This document shows, in pieces, positions 16,597 to 26,480 of a DNA stretch of 64,000 bases (its first letter is position 1; each line of letters opens with the position of its first letter). Position numbers and translations under genes: made by a program. The DNA is from Pseudoruegeria sp. HB172150 (lineage in GTDB: Bacteria; Pseudomonadota; Alphaproteobacteria; Rhodobacterales; Rhodobacteraceae): the NCBI RefSeq assembly GCF_013184805.1, contig NZ_JAATNG010000003.1, positions 186,001 through 250,000 of the forward strand, given 5' to 3'. The notes under the pieces were generated by a model. It did not search any database, had not been told where the DNA came from, and saw nothing but the letters and a program-made list of their open reading frames with translations.

Positions 16597-17877
16597 ATGG
16601 ACACCATTTTTGCCCTTGCCAGCGCCCGCGGAAAAGCGGGCGTTGCCGTTATACGGGTCTCGGGTCCGCTGGCGCATGAGGCGGTGCAGATTCTGTGCGG
16701 CGATCTGCCGGTGGACCGGCGCGCCTCTGTCCGGGAGATCCGGGATGGCGAGGGTGCGCTGATCGACCAGGCCCTGGTACTGGTCTTTGGCGAGGGTCAC
16801 AGTTTCACCGGAGAGAAATCGGCAGAGTTTCAGCTGCACGGCAGCCCGGCGATTGTCGGGGCTGTCCTGCGGCTGCTTGGCGACATGGATGGGTTGCGCA
16901 TGGCGGAGCCCGGCGAGTTCACGCGCCGTGCGCTTGAGAACGAGCGGATGGACGTGGCCGAGGTCGAGGGGCTTGCGGATCTGATCGAAGCCGAGACGGA
17001 AGCGCAGCGCATCCAGGCGGTGCGCGTTTTTTCCGGTGCGCTAGGCGAGAAGGTCGAGAGCTGGCGTGTCCGGCTGATCCGTGCTGCCGCGCTGATCGAG
17101 GCGACCATCGACTTTGCGGATGAAGAGGTGCCCGAGGATGTGACGCCAGAGGTGGCGTCGCTGCTGTCCGGGGTTCTGAATGAGCTGCGGGCAGAGGCGG
17201 AAGGGACGCGTGTGGCGGAGCGTCTGAGGGAAGGTTTTGAGGTTGCTATCGTCGGACCTACTAATGCTGGTAAGTCGACGCTGCTTAATCGGCTCGCCGG
17301 GCGCGATGCTGCGATTACTTCCGAGATCGCCGGGACGACGCGCGACGTGATCGAGGTTCGTATGGACCTGCGGGGAATTCCGGTGACGGTGCTGGATACC
17401 GCCGGCCTTCGCGAAACTCAGGATGTTGTCGAAGGTCTGGGTATCCGCCGCGCTCGGGAACGGGCGGAGCAGGCGGACCTGCGGGTGTTCCTGCTGGCCG
17501 GTCCTGACGACACGCCGCAGCTTGAGGTCGGCGCCGAGGATATCGTCGTCACCGGAAAGGCTGATCTTGGGATTGGCGAAATCTCGGGGAAAACCGGGCA
17601 GGGCGTCGACGACCTAGTTGACCGAATCGCCGGAGTGCTGGAGAAGCGGGTCTCCTCTGCGGGGATCGCCTCGCGGGAACGTCACCGTGTTGCCATCGTC
17701 GAGGCGGTTGGTTTCATCGAGGCGGCGATGCGCCAGTTGGAGGCCGGCCTGGAATTGCCGGAACTGGCGGCGGATCAGCTGCGCCGGGGAATTGCTGCGC
17801 TCGACGCCCTTGTCGGACGCGTGGATGTTGAACATATACTCGACGAGATTTTCGCGAGTTTCTGTCTGGGAAAGTGA
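16597..17877 (+). CDS. mnmE: tRNA modification GTPase MnmE
   Basis: With MnmG it adds the carboxymethylaminomethyl group at wobble uridine U34; 426 residues. The N-terminal folate-binding domain begins [20 protein letters not shown]. The GTPase domain has G1 GPTNAGKST and G3 DTAGLRE. The C-terminal catalytic CLGK (CxGK) ends the protein. The G4 element is degenerate but recognisable as VTGKADL. The gene ends three bases before the mnmG ribosome-binding and parS region, so mnmE, mnmG, rsmG, parA and parB form one tightly packed transcription unit. Confidence 0.98.
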   Translation: MDTIFALASARGKAGVAVIRVSGPLAHEAVQILCGDLPVDRRASVREIRDGEGALIDQALVLVFGEGHSFTGEKSAEFQLHGSPAIVGAVLRLLGDMDGLRMAEPGEFTRRALENERMDVAEVEGLADLIEAETEAQRIQAVRVFSGALGEKVESWRVRLIRAAALIEATIDFADEEVPEDVTPEVASLLSGVLNELRAEAEGTRVAERLREGFEVAIVGPTNAGKSTLLNRLAGRDAAITSEIAGTTRDVIEVRMDLRGIPVTVLDTAGLRETQDVVEGLGIRRARERAEQADLRVFLLAGPDDTPQLEVGAEDIVVTGKADLGIGEISGKTGQGVDDLVDRIAGVLEKRVSSAGIASRERHRVAIVEAVGFIEAAMRQLEAGLELPELAADQLRRGIAALDALVGRVDVEHILDEIFASFCLGK

Positions 17878-17881
17878 GGAG

Positions 17882-17897
17882 TGTTTCACGTGAAACA
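17882..17897. other. parS centromere site 1
   Basis: TGTTTCACGTGAAACA, a perfect match to the bacterial parS consensus bound by ParB. It spans the junction between the mnmG ribosome-binding site and its coding sequence. The GTG at 17890, the likely start codon, is the first triplet of the right half-site. Confidence 0.95.
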
Positions 17898-19758
17898 TTC
17901 TGATGTCGATGTCGCCGTGATCGGCGGCGGTCATGCCGGTGTCGAGGCTGCCATTGCCGCGGCCCGTATGGGCGTGCGTACCGTCCTGATCTCGCTGACC
18001 CGCGAAGGGATCGGCGTGATGTCCTGCAACCCGGCGATTGGCGGGCTGGGCAAGGGGCATCTCGTGCGCGAGATCGACGCGATGGACGGGGTGATGGGCC
18101 GTGCCGCCGATGCGGCGGGGATCCAGTTCCGTCTGCTGAACCGGCGCAAGGGGCCGGCGGTGCAGGGGCCGCGGGCGCAGGCGGACCGGAAGCTGTATCG
18201 CGAAGCGATTCAGCGCGAGGTCGATGCGACGCCGAACCTGACGGCGGTGTATTCCGAGGCGATGGATTTCCTGGTGGACGGCGGCCGTGTCTGCGGTGTC
18301 GTGCTGGCGGACGAGTCGGAGATCCGTGCCGGGGCGGTGATCCTGACCACGGGGACCTTCCTGCGCGGCGTGATCCATATCGGGGACGTGTCGCGGCCGG
18401 GCGGGCGTATGGGCGACAAGCCGTCCGTCGCGCTGGCGGAACGGATCGACAGCTTCGGCCTGCCGCTTGGGCGTCTGAAGACCGGCACGCCACCGCGTCT
18501 GGACGGGCGCACGATTGACTGGGATGCGCTGGAAATGCAGCCGGGGGACGAGGATCCGGTTGTTTTCTCGTTTCTTTCCAAGGGGCCGCAGGTGCGGCAG
18601 GTGTCCTGCGGGATCACCCATACGAATGAGAAGACGCATGAGGTCATTCGGGAGAACCTGACGCGGTCCGCGATGTATGGAGGGCATATCGAAGGCGTTG
18701 GCCCGCGCTATTGCCCGTCTATCGAGGACAAGGTGGTGCGGTTCGCCGACAAGACGTCGCACCAGATCTTCCTGGAGCCGGAGGGGCTGGACGATCACAC
18801 GGTGTATCCGAACGGGATCTCCACGTCGCTGCCGGCGGATGTGCAGGAGGATTACGTACATTCGATTGCGGGGCTGGAGCAGGCGAAGATCCTGCAGCCG
18901 GGATATGCGATTGAATATGATTACGTCGATCCGCGTGCTTTGAAGTCCTCGCTTGAACTGCATGATGTGGCCGGGCTGTTCCTGGCCGGGCAGATCAACG
19001 GGACGACCGGGTACGAGGAAGCGGCGGCGCAGGGGCTGGTTGCCGGGATCAATGCGGCGCGGCTGGTGCGGGGCGAGGATGCGGTGCAGTTCACCCGTGA
19101 CCGGTCTTACATCGGTGTGATGATCGACGATCTGGTGACGCGCGGGGTGTCGGAGCCTTATCGCATGTTCACGTCGCGGGCCGAGTTCCGGCTGTCGCTG
19201 CGTGCGGATAATGCGGACCAGCGTTTGACGCCCTTAGCGATGGAACTTGGCTGTGTGTCCGATACTCGGCGTGCGGCATTTGACCACAAGATGGAGGCGT
19301 TGGAGCGGGGACGGGCACAACTGGATGGGTTCAGTCTGTCGCCGCGGGAGGCTGGTACGCATGGTCTGCCGGTCAGCCAGGACGGGCGGCGGCGGTCGGG
19401 GCTGGCGCTTCTTTCGTTCCCGGACATCACCTTCGTGAATCTGGCGGAGATTGATCCGGCGCTGAATGACATCGAGCCGGAGATCCGGGCGCAGCTTTCG
19501 CGGGACGCGCTTTACGCGAACTACATCCAGCGGCAGGCGCAGGACGTTCAGGCGATGAAGCGTGATGAGGAAACCGTTATTCCGGTGGCGTTCAGCTATG
19601 ACGACCTGCAGGGGCTGTCGAACGAGCTGAAAGCCAAGCTTAAGGCGAGCCGCCCGGAAACGCTTGGGCAGGCGGGGCGTGTCGAGGGGATGACGCCAGC
19701 GGGGCTGACGCTGATCCTTGCCAAGATCCGGCAGGCAAGCCGCAAGAAATCCGCATGA
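17890..19758 (+). CDS. mnmG: tRNA uridine 5-carboxymethylaminomethyl modification enzyme MnmG (GidA)
   Basis: FAD-dependent partner of MnmE in wobble-uridine modification; 622 residues from GTG at 17890. The Rossmann FAD motif is [19 protein letters not shown], and [16 protein letters not shown] and [11 protein letters not shown] are invariant family segments. The GTG at 17881 is in frame and three codons earlier, but GAGGAG (17876-17881) is well spaced only for the GTG at 17890. The start lies inside a perfect parS palindrome. Overlap ATGA with rsmG. Confidence 0.97.
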   Translation: MKHSDVDVAVIGGGHAGVEAAIAAARMGVRTVLISLTREGIGVMSCNPAIGGLGKGHLVREIDAMDGVMGRAADAAGIQFRLLNRRKGPAVQGPRAQADRKLYREAIQREVDATPNLTAVYSEAMDFLVDGGRVCGVVLADESEIRAGAVILTTGTFLRGVIHIGDVSRPGGRMGDKPSVALAERIDSFGLPLGRLKTGTPPRLDGRTIDWDALEMQPGDEDPVVFSFLSKGPQVRQVSCGITHTNEKTHEVIRENLTRSAMYGGHIEGVGPRYCPSIEDKVVRFADKTSHQIFLEPEGLDDHTVYPNGISTSLPADVQEDYVHSIAGLEQAKILQPGYAIEYDYVDPRALKSSLELHDVAGLFLAGQINGTTGYEEAAAQGLVAGINAARLVRGEDAVQFTRDRSYIGVMIDDLVTRGVSEPYRMFTSRAEFRLSLRADNADQRLTPLAMELGCVSDTRRAAFDHKMEALERGRAQLDGFSLSPREAGTHGLPVSQDGRRRSGLALLSFPDITFVNLAEIDPALNDIEPEIRAQLSRDALYANYIQRQAQDVQAMKRDEETVIPVAFSYDDLQGLSNELKAKLKASRPETLGQAGRVEGMTPAGLTLILAKIRQASRKKSA

Positions 19759-20381
19759 GTGCTGGCGCAGAGGCGTTCGCGGCGCAGGTAAATGTTTCAC
19801 GTGAAACACTCGAGCGGCTCGAAACCTACGATTCCCTGATCCGCAAGTGGAACAAGGCCATCAACCTGGTGGCCAATTCCACACTGGATGACCTCTGGAA
19901 CCGCCATTTCCTCGATTCCGCTGCGGCCTTCTCTGCCGTGCCCACCCCAAGCGGCCGCTGGGTGGACCTCGGTTCCGGCGGCGGTTTCCCCGGGGCTGTG
20001 GTGGCGATCATGGCTGCGGAAGTTGCGCCGGATCTGAGCGTGACCTGTATCGAAGCAGATATCCGCAAGGCGTCGTTCCTGCGAACACTGTCGGTTGAAA
20101 CCGGAGTGCCGATCAACGTGCTGTCGCGCCGGATCGAGCAGGCGCCGCCGCAGAATGCGCAATACCTTTCGGCCCGCGCGCTGGCTCCGCTGACCCAGCT
20201 TCTGGCCCATGCCGAGCAGCATCTGGACCCCACAGGAACCGCGATCTTCCTGAAAGGCGAAAGTTGGCGGCAGGAGGTCGAAACAGCGCTTGAAACGTAC
20301 CGGTTCTCGGTCGAAAACATCCCAAGCCCCACACAGCACGGGGCCGCGATTCTCGTTATCGGAGGCATCTCGCGTGCTTGA
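19755..20381 (+). CDS. rsmG: 16S rRNA (guanine527-N7)-methyltransferase
   Basis: SAM-dependent RsmG (GidB), 208 residues, methylating G527 of 16S rRNA; loss is known to give low-level streptomycin resistance. The SAM-binding motif reads [19 protein letters not shown] (about residues 73-91), preceded by [10 protein letters not shown] and LWNRHFLDS. Codons 13-18 (N-V-S-R-E-T) are written by a second parS palindrome, so part of the N-terminus is constrained by ParB binding. ATGA overlap with mnmG and an 8-base overlap with parA. Confidence 0.97.
   Translation: MSAGAEAFAAQVNVSRETLERLETYDSLIRKWNKAINLVANSTLDDLWNRHFLDSAAAFSAVPTPSGRWVDLGSGGGFPGAVVAIMAAEVAPDLSVTCIEADIRKASFLRTLSVETGVPINVLSRRIEQAPPQNAQYLSARALAPLTQLLAHAEQHLDPTGTAIFLKGESWRQEVETALETYRFSVENIPSPTQHGAAILVIGGISRA
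19793..19808. other. parS centromere site 2
   Basis: TGTTTCACGTGAAACA, identical to site 1 and 1.9 kb from it, inside the coding sequence of rsmG. It lies about 5.3 kb from the presumed origin and 0.6 kb before parA. Confidence 0.95.
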
Positions 20382-21183
20382 CGCTCTTCGTCAAAACACC
20401 CCTCGAATCATCGCCATCGCCAACCAGAAGGGCGGCGTGGGCAAGACCACGACCGCGATCAACCTTGGCGCGGCGCTGGTGGAAGAGGGATTCAACGTCC
20501 TGTTGGTGGATCTAGATCCGCAGGGCAACGCCTCGACCGGCCTTGGGATCGATGCCGAAGACCGCTCCCTGACCACCTATGACTTGTTGCTGGAAGACGC
20601 CGACATACGAGAGGTTGTGCGTCCGACCGGAATCGACGGGCTCTGGATCACGCCGGCGACGACCGACCTCAGCTCTGCAGACATCGAAATGGTGTCGAAC
20701 GAAAAACGCAGCTTTCTGCTGCACGACGCGCTGCGCCAGCCGTCCATCGACAAGTTCGACCTCGACTACATCCTCATCGACTGTCCGCCGGCGCTGTCGC
20801 TGCTGACGGTCAACGCCATGGTCGCGGCGGATTCCGTGCTGGTGCCGCTGCAGTCCGAATTCTTCGCGCTGGAAGGCCTGTCGCAGCTGATGCTGACGAT
20901 CCGGGACGTGCGTGCCTCGGCGAACCCGAATCTGCGGATCGAGGGCGTGGTGCTGACCATGTATGACGGTCGGAACAACCTGTCGCAGCAGGTCGAGGCC
21001 GACGCGCGCGACAACCTGGGCGACCTGGTGTTCAAGACCATCGTCCCGCGCAACGTCCGGGTCAGCGAGGCGCCGTCTTTTGCCATCCCGGTTCTGGACT
21101 ACGATCCGCTGTCCAAAGGCAGCTTCGCCTATCGCGCGCTGGCACAAGAACTGGTATCAAGGCACCAGGTAACTACGAAATAA
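20374..21183 (+). CDS. parA: Chromosome-partitioning ATPase ParA
   Basis: Walker-type ATPase that moves ParB-parS complexes on the nucleoid; 269 residues. The deviant Walker A is KGGVGKTTT in IAIANQKGGVGKTTTAINLG, followed by VDLDPQGNASTGLG and the Walker B region LIDCPPALSLLT. GTG at 20374 is chosen because GGAGG lies eight bases upstream and the protein then begins close to the P-loop like other chromosomal ParA proteins. It overlaps the rsmG stop by eight bases. Confidence 0.97.
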   Translation: MLDALRQNTPRIIAIANQKGGVGKTTTAINLGAALVEEGFNVLLVDLDPQGNASTGLGIDAEDRSLTTYDLLLEDADIREVVRPTGIDGLWITPATTDLSSADIEMVSNEKRSFLLHDALRQPSIDKFDLDYILIDCPPALSLLTVNAMVAADSVLVPLQSEFFALEGLSQLMLTIRDVRASANPNLRIEGVVLTMYDGRNNLSQQVEADARDNLGDLVFKTIVPRNVRVSEAPSFAIPVLDYDPLSKGSFAYRALAQELVSRHQVTTK

Positions 21184-21194
21184 AGGGCGGAACC

Positions 21195-22088
21195 ATGGCG
21201 GAGAAGAAAGCGGAACGGCGTGGGCTGGGGCGCGGTCTGTCGGCTTTGATGGCGGATGTGCCGCCGTCACCGCCCGCCGGTGCGGGGCCGGTGCGCACGG
21301 CTGCGCCTGAGCGGTCGATCCCGGTGGAGCAGATCCGGCCCAATCCGGACCAGCCGAGGCGGCGGTTCACCGAGGATCAGCTGACCGAGCTGGCGAAGTC
21401 GATCGAGGAAAAGGGGATCATCCAGCCGCTGATCCTGCGTCCGGTTGGCGATGCCTCCTACGAGATCGTTGCGGGGGAGCGGCGGTGGCGGGCGGCGCAG
21501 CTTGCACGGCTGCACGAAGTGCCGGCGATCGTGCGCGACTATGACGACACCGAGGTGCTGGAGGTGGCGATCATCGAGAACATCCAGCGGGCCGACCTGA
21601 ACCCGGTGGAGGAGGCGGCGGGGTACCGCGCGCTGATGGATCGCTTCGGGCATACGCAGGAGAAGATCGCCGAGGCGCTGGGCAAAAGCCGGAGCCATAT
21701 CGCCAACTCGATGCGGCTGCTGACCCTGCCGCGCGAGGTGCGGGAGATGATGGAAGAGGGGCAGCTGAGCGCGGGGCATGCGCGGGCGCTGATCACCTCG
21801 GAGGATCCGCTGGGGCTGGCGAAGCGGGTGGTGGCCAAGGGGCTGTCGGTTCGGGAGACCGAGAAGCTGGTGAAGAAGCCCGCGGCAGCGGAGAGGAAGC
21901 CCCGGGCCGGGGGCGATGCGGGCGAGAAGGATGCCGATACGAAGGCGCTGGAGGGGGATCTTTCGGCGGCCATCGGGATGACGACCCGGATCGATCACAA
22001 GGCTGGCGGGGAGAGCGGCGTGGTGACCATCGCGTACAAGTCGCTGGATGAGCTGGACGAGATCTGCCGGATCCTGTCGAGAGGGTGA
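21195..22088 (+). CDS. parB: Chromosome-partitioning protein ParB
   Basis: CTP-hydrolysing clamp that loads at parS and slides along DNA; 297 residues. The basic start ERRGLGRGLSALM, box I IRPNPDQPRR, the CTP-binding GERRWRAAQLA, ENIQRADLNPVEEA, and the helix-turn-helix TQEKIAEALGKSRSHIANSM are all present. A C-terminal dimerisation helix follows a charged linker. It lies 11 bases after parA, and both parS sites are 2-4 kb upstream, giving a complete parABS locus within 5 kb. Confidence 0.98.
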   Translation: MAEKKAERRGLGRGLSALMADVPPSPPAGAGPVRTAAPERSIPVEQIRPNPDQPRRRFTEDQLTELAKSIEEKGIIQPLILRPVGDASYEIVAGERRWRAAQLARLHEVPAIVRDYDDTEVLEVAIIENIQRADLNPVEEAAGYRALMDRFGHTQEKIAEALGKSRSHIANSMRLLTLPREVREMMEEGQLSAGHARALITSEDPLGLAKRVVAKGLSVRETEKLVKKPAAAERKPRAGGDAGEKDADTKALEGDLSAAIGMTTRIDHKAGGESGVVTIAYKSLDELDEICRILSRG

Positions 22089-22094
22089 TTTCCG

Positions 22095-22116
22095 GGTGTC
22101 CGCGTGCGGACACCTT
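22095..22116. terminator. Hairpin terminator after parB
   Basis: GGTGTCCGC and GCGGACACC form a perfect 9-bp stem with a two-base turn, starting seven bases after the parB stop; only TTG follows. It separates parB from the convergent hemW. Confidence 0.65.
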
Positions 22117-22157
22117 GTAAGTCTTTGAAAATTATAAACTAAAGTGTGAGCGCGATG

Positions 22158-23318
22158 TTAACCCGCGAGAAGATCGCGGAGGATCGCGTTCAGAAGCGGG
22201 CGGCCGGCGCGGGTGACGCGCAGGGTGTCGCCGTCGATCTCCAGAAGATCCAGGTCCTGCAGGCGGGTGAGGCCGTCTTCGTCCAGCGCAGCGGGGTCGT
22301 AGCCGTGCAGGCGGGGCAGGTCGATGCCTTCGGCGAGGCGTAAACCCATCAGCGCGTATTCGACGGCCTGCTCCTGCGGCGGGACGGGAACGCGCGTGCG
22401 TTCACCGCTGCCGGTCTGTTCGACCTGCCGCAGCCATGCCTCTGGGCCAAGCTCGGTGTCGGTGCCATAGCGGGCGCCGTCGAAGCTCAGCCGTCCATGC
22501 GCGCCGGGGCCGATGCCGATCCAGTCGCCGCCGCGCCAGTAGATCAGGTTGTGCCGGGATTCGGCGCCGGGGCGGGCGTGGTTGGAGGTTTCATAGGCGG
22601 GCAGGCCGTGCGCCTCGGCGATCTCCTGCGTGGCGAAGTACATGTCGGCGGCGGAGTCGTCGTCTGGCAGACCGCGCAGCAGGCCGCGCGCGTGACGGGC
22701 ACCGAAGACTGTGCCGTCCTCGATGGTGAGCTGGTAGAGCGACAGGTGATCCACGGCCATCGACAGGGCTTCGGTCAGTTCGGCACGCCAGGTGTCCAGG
22801 GTCTGGTTCTGGCGGGCATAGATCAGGTCGAAACTGACACGGTCGAAGGTGTCGCGGGCGATGCCGAAAGCGGCGCGCGCCTCTGCCACGGAATGCAGGC
22901 GGCCGAGCGCCTTCAGGTCGGCGTCGTTCAGCGACTGGAGACCCATCGAGACGCGGTTGACGCCGGCCTCGCGGTAGCCGCGAAAGCGGCCGGCCTCGAC
23001 GGAGCCGGGGTTCGCTTCGAGCGTGACCTCGAAATCGTTGGCGATTGTCCAGCTGTCAGAAACAGTCTCTAACAAAGCGGAAACAAGTTCAGGCAGCATC
23101 AGGCTGGGAGTGCCGCCGCCGAAGAAGACGGTGGACAGGATGCGGCCTTCGGTTTCGGCGGCGTAACGGCGGATCTCGGAAAGATAGGCGGTTTCCCATC
23201 GCTGCTGGTCGACGGAATCCGAGACGTGCGAATTGAAATCGCAGTAGGGGCATTTCGACTGGCAGAAGGGCCAGTGGATGTAGAGGCCGAAGCCTCCGAC
23301 CTGCCAGTTGTCAGGCAA
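22158..23318 (-). CDS. hemW: HemW, radical SAM heme chaperone
   Basis: A 386-residue radical SAM protein, formerly annotated as oxygen-independent coproporphyrinogen oxidase. The cluster motif is CQSKCPYC in [19 protein letters not shown], and FFGGGTPSL and EANPGS follow. The HNLIYW segment marks HemW, which carries heme to haemoproteins, rather than true HemN. I place the start at TTG 23318, which overlaps the rdgB stop by eight bases and gives the usual N-terminus. The open frame continues upstream through rdgB without family similarity. Third gene of the rph-rdgB-hemW operon. Confidence 0.93.
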   Translation of the reverse strand: MPDNWQVGGFGLYIHWPFCQSKCPYCDFNSHVSDSVDQQRWETAYLSEIRRYAAETEGRILSTVFFGGGTPSLMLPELVSALLETVSDSWTIANDFEVTLEANPGSVEAGRFRGYREAGVNRVSMGLQSLNDADLKALGRLHSVAEARAAFGIARDTFDRVSFDLIYARQNQTLDTWRAELTEALSMAVDHLSLYQLTIEDGTVFGARHARGLLRGLPDDDSAADMYFATQEIAEAHGLPAYETSNHARPGAESRHNLIYWRGGDWIGIGPGAHGRLSFDGARYGTDTELGPEAWLRQVEQTGSGERTRVPVPPQEQAVEYALMGLRLAEGIDLPRLHGYDPAALDEDGLTRLQDLDLLEIDGDTLRVTRAGRPLLNAILRDLLAG

Positions 23319-23919
23319 AGCAGCCCGCGACGAGCTTGCGGAAGGCGACGGCGCGGTGGGACATCGGCGCTTTCTTTGCCGGGTCCATTTCGCCGAAGGT
23401 CTCTGTCTCGCCATCCGGCAGGAAGACGGGATCGAAACCAAACCCGTTCGTTCCGCGCATCGGCCAGACGACCTGGCCGTCGACCTTGCCTTCGAAGATC
23501 TCGTCATGCCCGTCGGGCCAGGCGAGGCACAGCGTGGCGCAGAAGCGGGCGGTGCGCGGCGCGGGGGCGTCCTTTTCCTCGAGCAGTTCCCAGACCTTGG
23601 TCATCGCGATCGGGAAATCGCGGCCATTGCCGGTTTCAGCCCAGTCGGCGGTGTGGACGCCGGGCTTGCCGCCCAGCGCGTCAACCTCGATGCCGCTGTC
23701 GTCGGAGAGGGCGGGCAGGCCGGTTTCCCTGGCGGTGTAATGCGCCTTGATCCGGGCATTGCCGACAAAAGTTTCCTCTGTCTCGTCGGGTTCGGTCAGG
23801 CCGTAGTCGGCGGAAGAGGTCACTTCGATTCCAAACGGTTCAAGCAACGCCCCGATTTCGCGGATCTTGCCCGCGTTATGCGAGGCGATGATCAGCTTGT
23901 CGCCGTCGAAACGCCGCAT
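23311..23919 (-). CDS. rdgB: RdgB, non-canonical purine NTP pyrophosphatase
   Basis: House-cleaning enzyme that removes dITP/XTP from the nucleotide pool; 202 residues. The N-terminal [14 protein letters not shown], the [13 protein letters not shown] helix, [14 protein letters not shown] (catalytic Asp), [10 protein letters not shown] and [11 protein letters not shown] motifs are all intact. Start codon ATG shares one base with the rph stop (TGATG). The rph-rdgB-hemW order is common in Rhodobacterales. Confidence 0.97.
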   Translation of the reverse strand: MRRFDGDKLIIASHNAGKIREIGALLEPFGIEVTSSADYGLTEPDETEETFVGNARIKAHYTARETGLPALSDDSGIEVDALGGKPGVHTADWAETGNGRDFPIAMTKVWELLEEKDAPAPRTARFCATLCLAWPDGHDEIFEGKVDGQVVWPMRGTNGFGFDPVFLPDGETETFGEMDPAKKAPMSHRAVAFRKLVAGCFA

Positions 23920-24629
23920 CAGGCCACCGCCGCGTTCTGGGCTCCGACCAGAGCCGAGACGCCGTTTTCGGCAAGCGCCAGCAATTCGCCCATTTCTCCG
24001 ACGGTGAATGTCGCGCCCTCGGCAGACATCTGCACCTCGATCAGGCGACCGGCACCGGTGAGGACGAAATTGCCGTCAACGCCAGCCTCGCTGTCTTCGG
24101 GGTAATCGAGGTCGAGCACCGGCTGGCCGGCATAGATGCCGCAGGACACCGCGGCGACATTGTCGGTCAGCGGGTCGGAGATGATGTCGCCCGCCTTCAT
24201 CAGCTTGTTCACCGCGAGGCGCAGCGCAACCCAGCCACCGGTGATCGAGGCACAGCGGGTGCCGCCATCGGCCTGAATCACGTCGCAGTCGATGGTGATC
24301 TGGCGTTCGCCCATCGCGACACGGTCGACGCCGGCGCGCAGCGCGCGGCCGATAAGCCGTTGAATTTCCTGCGTACGGCCGGACTGGCCGTTTTTGGCCT
24401 CGCGGCGCATCCGGGTGTTGGTTGCGCGCGGCAGCATGCCGTATTCGGCCGTGACCCAGCCCAAACCGGTATTCTTGAGAAACGGCGGCACGCGTTCCTC
24501 GAGCGAGGCGGTGCACAGCACATGCGTGTCGCCGCACCTGATCAGGCAGGAGCCTTCGGCGTGGCGGGTCACATCGGTCTCGATGGAAATCTCGCGCATC
24601 TGATCGAGCGCACGGCCAGAGGGTCGCAT
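23919..24629 (-). CDS. rph: Ribonuclease PH
   Basis: Phosphorolytic 3'-5' exoribonuclease that trims tRNA precursors; 236 residues. It starts [20 protein letters not shown], close to the family's R-x-D-x-R-x-x-x-x-R opening. It holds [51 protein letters not shown] and the phosphate-site arginines. One-base overlap with rdgB. Divergent from hrcA across a 112-base spacer holding the hrcA promoter. Confidence 0.97.
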   Translation of the reverse strand: MRPSGRALDQMREISIETDVTRHAEGSCLIRCGDTHVLCTASLEERVPPFLKNTGLGWVTAEYGMLPRATNTRMRREAKNGQSGRTQEIQRLIGRALRAGVDRVAMGERQITIDCDVIQADGGTRCASITGGWVALRLAVNKLMKAGDIISDPLTDNVAAVSCGIYAGQPVLDLDYPEDSEAGVDGNFVLTGAGRLIEVQMSAEGATFTVGEMGELLALAENGVSALVGAQNAAVA

Positions 24630-24696
24630 TGTGGGGGATCCTTCCTATCCGGGTGGGCGATGCTTACCTGTGGCCTACATCCCAGCGCAACCCCGA

Positions 24697-24724
24697 TTGA
24701 CGGCAGGGGGACATGGTCTTTAAT
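24697..24724 (+). promoter_or_regulatory. Promoter of hrcA-grpE
   Basis: TTGACG (24697-24702), a 16-base spacer and TTTAAT (24719-24724); both boxes match the sigma-70 consensus at five of six positions. Expected transcription start is near 24731, leaving only about 10-20 bases before the possible hrcA starts. No CIRCE element is visible here. Confidence 0.6.
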
Positions 24725-24741
24725 ACGCGTTGCTTGCGAAT

Positions 24742-25815
24742 ATGGCCGATATGACGGACACAGCGAAACTCCTGGCCGAAATGAACGACCGCAGCCGAGA
24801 GGTGTTCCGGCGGGTCGTCGAGGGCTACCTGGAAAGCGGCGAGCCGGTCGGATCGCGCACGCTGACGCGCACCCTGTCCGAGAAAGTGTCTGCCGCGACG
24901 ATTCGCAACGTCATGCAGGATCTGGAATACCTCGGGCTGCTGGACAGCCCGCATGTGTCCGCCGGGCGGGTTCCGACCCAGCAGGGATTGCGGATGTTCG
25001 TCGACGGTCTGCTGGAGGTCGGCGAACTGGATGCGCTGGACCGCGAGAAGATCGACGCGACCATGATATCCAACAACAACGACGTCGCCGACCTTCTGGA
25101 CAAGGTCGGGTCGGCGCTTTCTGGCGTGACCGCAGGGGCGAGCCTTGTCCTGGCGCCGAAACACGAAGCGCCTATCAAACATATCGAGTTCGTTTCGTTG
25201 TCGCCGGACCGGGCGCTGGCGGTGCTGGTCTTTGCCGATGGCCACGTGGAGAACCGCGTGTTCCATCCGCCGGTGGGGCAGACGCCGTCCTCTCTGCGCG
25301 AGGCGGCGAATTTCCTGAACGCGATCGCCGAGGGGCGGACACTGTCCGACCTGCGGGTGCGATTCGACGCCGAGATTGCGAAGCGGCGGCAGGAGCTGAA
25401 CGACCTTGCGCGCGAACTGGTGCAGGATGGGCTTGCGATCTGGGAGAACGAAGGCGAGCGCTATGAGCGGCTGATCGTGCGGGGGCGGGCGAATCTTCTG
25501 GGTCCGGAACGCGAGGCGGAGGACCTGGAACGCATCCGAAACCTGTTCGACGACCTGGAACGTAAACGCGATATTGCCGAATTTCTGGAACTGACCGAGG
25601 AAGGCGAGGGAGTCCGCATTTTTATTGGCTCCGAGAACAAGCTTTTCTCACTTTCGGGTTCCTCTTTGGTGGTGTCTCCATATATGAACGCTGACCGAAA
25701 GATCGTCGGCGCCGTTGGTGTGATCGGACCGACGCGGCTGAACTACGGGCGCATCGTGCCGATCGTGGATTATACGGCGCAACTGGTCGGGCGGCTGATT
25801 TCCGACCGAGGCTAA
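24742..25815 (+). CDS. hrcA: HrcA heat-inducible transcription repressor
   Basis: Repressor of class I heat-shock genes that binds CIRCE operators and depends on GroEL; 357 residues. N-terminal winged helix with DRSREVFRRVVEGYLESGEPVGSRTLTR and VSAATIRNVMQDLEYLGLL, then PHVSAGRVPTQQGLRMFVDGLL, all typical. ATG codons at 24742 and 24751 are both possible and neither has a clear Shine-Dalgarno sequence. The promoter lies so close that the message may be nearly leaderless. grpE follows after 10 bases. Confidence 0.95.
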   Translation: MADMTDTAKLLAEMNDRSREVFRRVVEGYLESGEPVGSRTLTRTLSEKVSAATIRNVMQDLEYLGLLDSPHVSAGRVPTQQGLRMFVDGLLEVGELDALDREKIDATMISNNNDVADLLDKVGSALSGVTAGASLVLAPKHEAPIKHIEFVSLSPDRALAVLVFADGHVENRVFHPPVGQTPSSLREAANFLNAIAEGRTLSDLRVRFDAEIAKRRQELNDLARELVQDGLAIWENEGERYERLIVRGRANLLGPEREAEDLERIRNLFDDLERKRDIAEFLELTEEGEGVRIFIGSENKLFSLSGSSLVVSPYMNADRKIVGAVGVIGPTRLNYGRIVPIVDYTAQLVGRLISDRG

Positions 25816-25825
25816 GAGGGTAAGG

Positions 25826-26389
25826 ATGGCAGAGCAGAAACGCGACGAGATGCCGGAAGAGCTGAGCACGCTGGAAGAGCTGGCGGCGGAAGAGCCGAGC
25901 GAAGAGGCGCTGGCATCGGACGAAGCAATGGACGCGCTGCGGGCGGAACGCGACGACATGCGCGACCGTTTCATGCGGGCGCTGGCCGATGCGGAGAACG
26001 CACGGAAACGCGGTGATCGAGACCGGCGCGAGGCGGAGAAATACGGCGGGTCGAAGCTGGCCCGTGACATGCTTCCGGTTTACGACAACCTGGCTCGGGC
26101 CCTGGAAGCCGCGGACGAGGAGACGCGGGCGGCGAAGGCGGCGCTGATCGAAGGTATCGAGCTGACGATGCGGGAGCTTCTAAACGTGTTCTCGAAGCAC
26201 GGGATCGAGGTGGTGAAGCCGGAAGTCGGCGACAAGTTCGATCCGCAGCATCACCAGGCAATGTTCGAGGCGCCGGTGCCGGGCACCAAGGCGGGCGAGA
26301 TCATACAGGTGAGCCAGGTCGGGTTCATGATCCACGACCGGCTGCTGCGGCCGGCGCAGGTTGGGGTGAGTTCTACTCCGGCGTCCTGA
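25826..26389 (+). CDS. grpE: GrpE nucleotide exchange factor
   Basis: Releases ADP from DnaK; 187 residues. An acidic N-terminal region (EELSTLEELAAEEPSEEALA) leads into the long coiled coil beginning RAERDDMRDRFMRALADAENARKR. The C-terminal beta domain follows, with GDKFDPQHHQAMFE and the VGFMIHDRLLRPAQVGV ending. It is transcribed with hrcA, linking repressor and chaperone cofactor, and GTAAGGATGG-type sequence places a ribosome-binding site just before its ATG. Confidence 0.97.
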   Translation: MAEQKRDEMPEELSTLEELAAEEPSEEALASDEAMDALRAERDDMRDRFMRALADAENARKRGDRDRREAEKYGGSKLARDMLPVYDNLARALEAADEETRAAKAALIEGIELTMRELLNVFSKHGIEVVKPEVGDKFDPQHHQAMFEAPVPGTKAGEIIQVSQVGFMIHDRLLRPAQVGVSSTPAS

Positions 26390-26451
26390 TCTGCGGTGAG
26401 GCGGGGGGCCAGCCCCGTCGCCATTGGGCATTCGGACCATTGGCACGCCAC

Positions 26452-26475
26452 GGGATATTTTCGGCCAGAAGAAGC
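26452..26475 (+). repeat. Dispersed intergenic repeat, copy A
   Basis: A 24-base element with core GGGATATTTT and CCAGAAGAAGC, matching copy B (31599-31622) at 22 of 24 positions. A short GGGGC-CA-GCCCC hairpin lies about 40 bases upstream. It lies between the convergent grpE and mutS. Confidence 0.75.
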
Positions 26476-26480
26476 AAGGG

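Noticed and set aside
15301-16839. Long minus-strand open frame opposite rho
   Set aside because: Rho is certain on the plus strand. The opposite frame is His/Arg/Asp-rich without any family motif.
24630-24741. CIRCE operator before hrcA-grpE
   Set aside because: Neither TTAGCACTC nor GAGTGCTAA, nor a close form, is present in the spacer.
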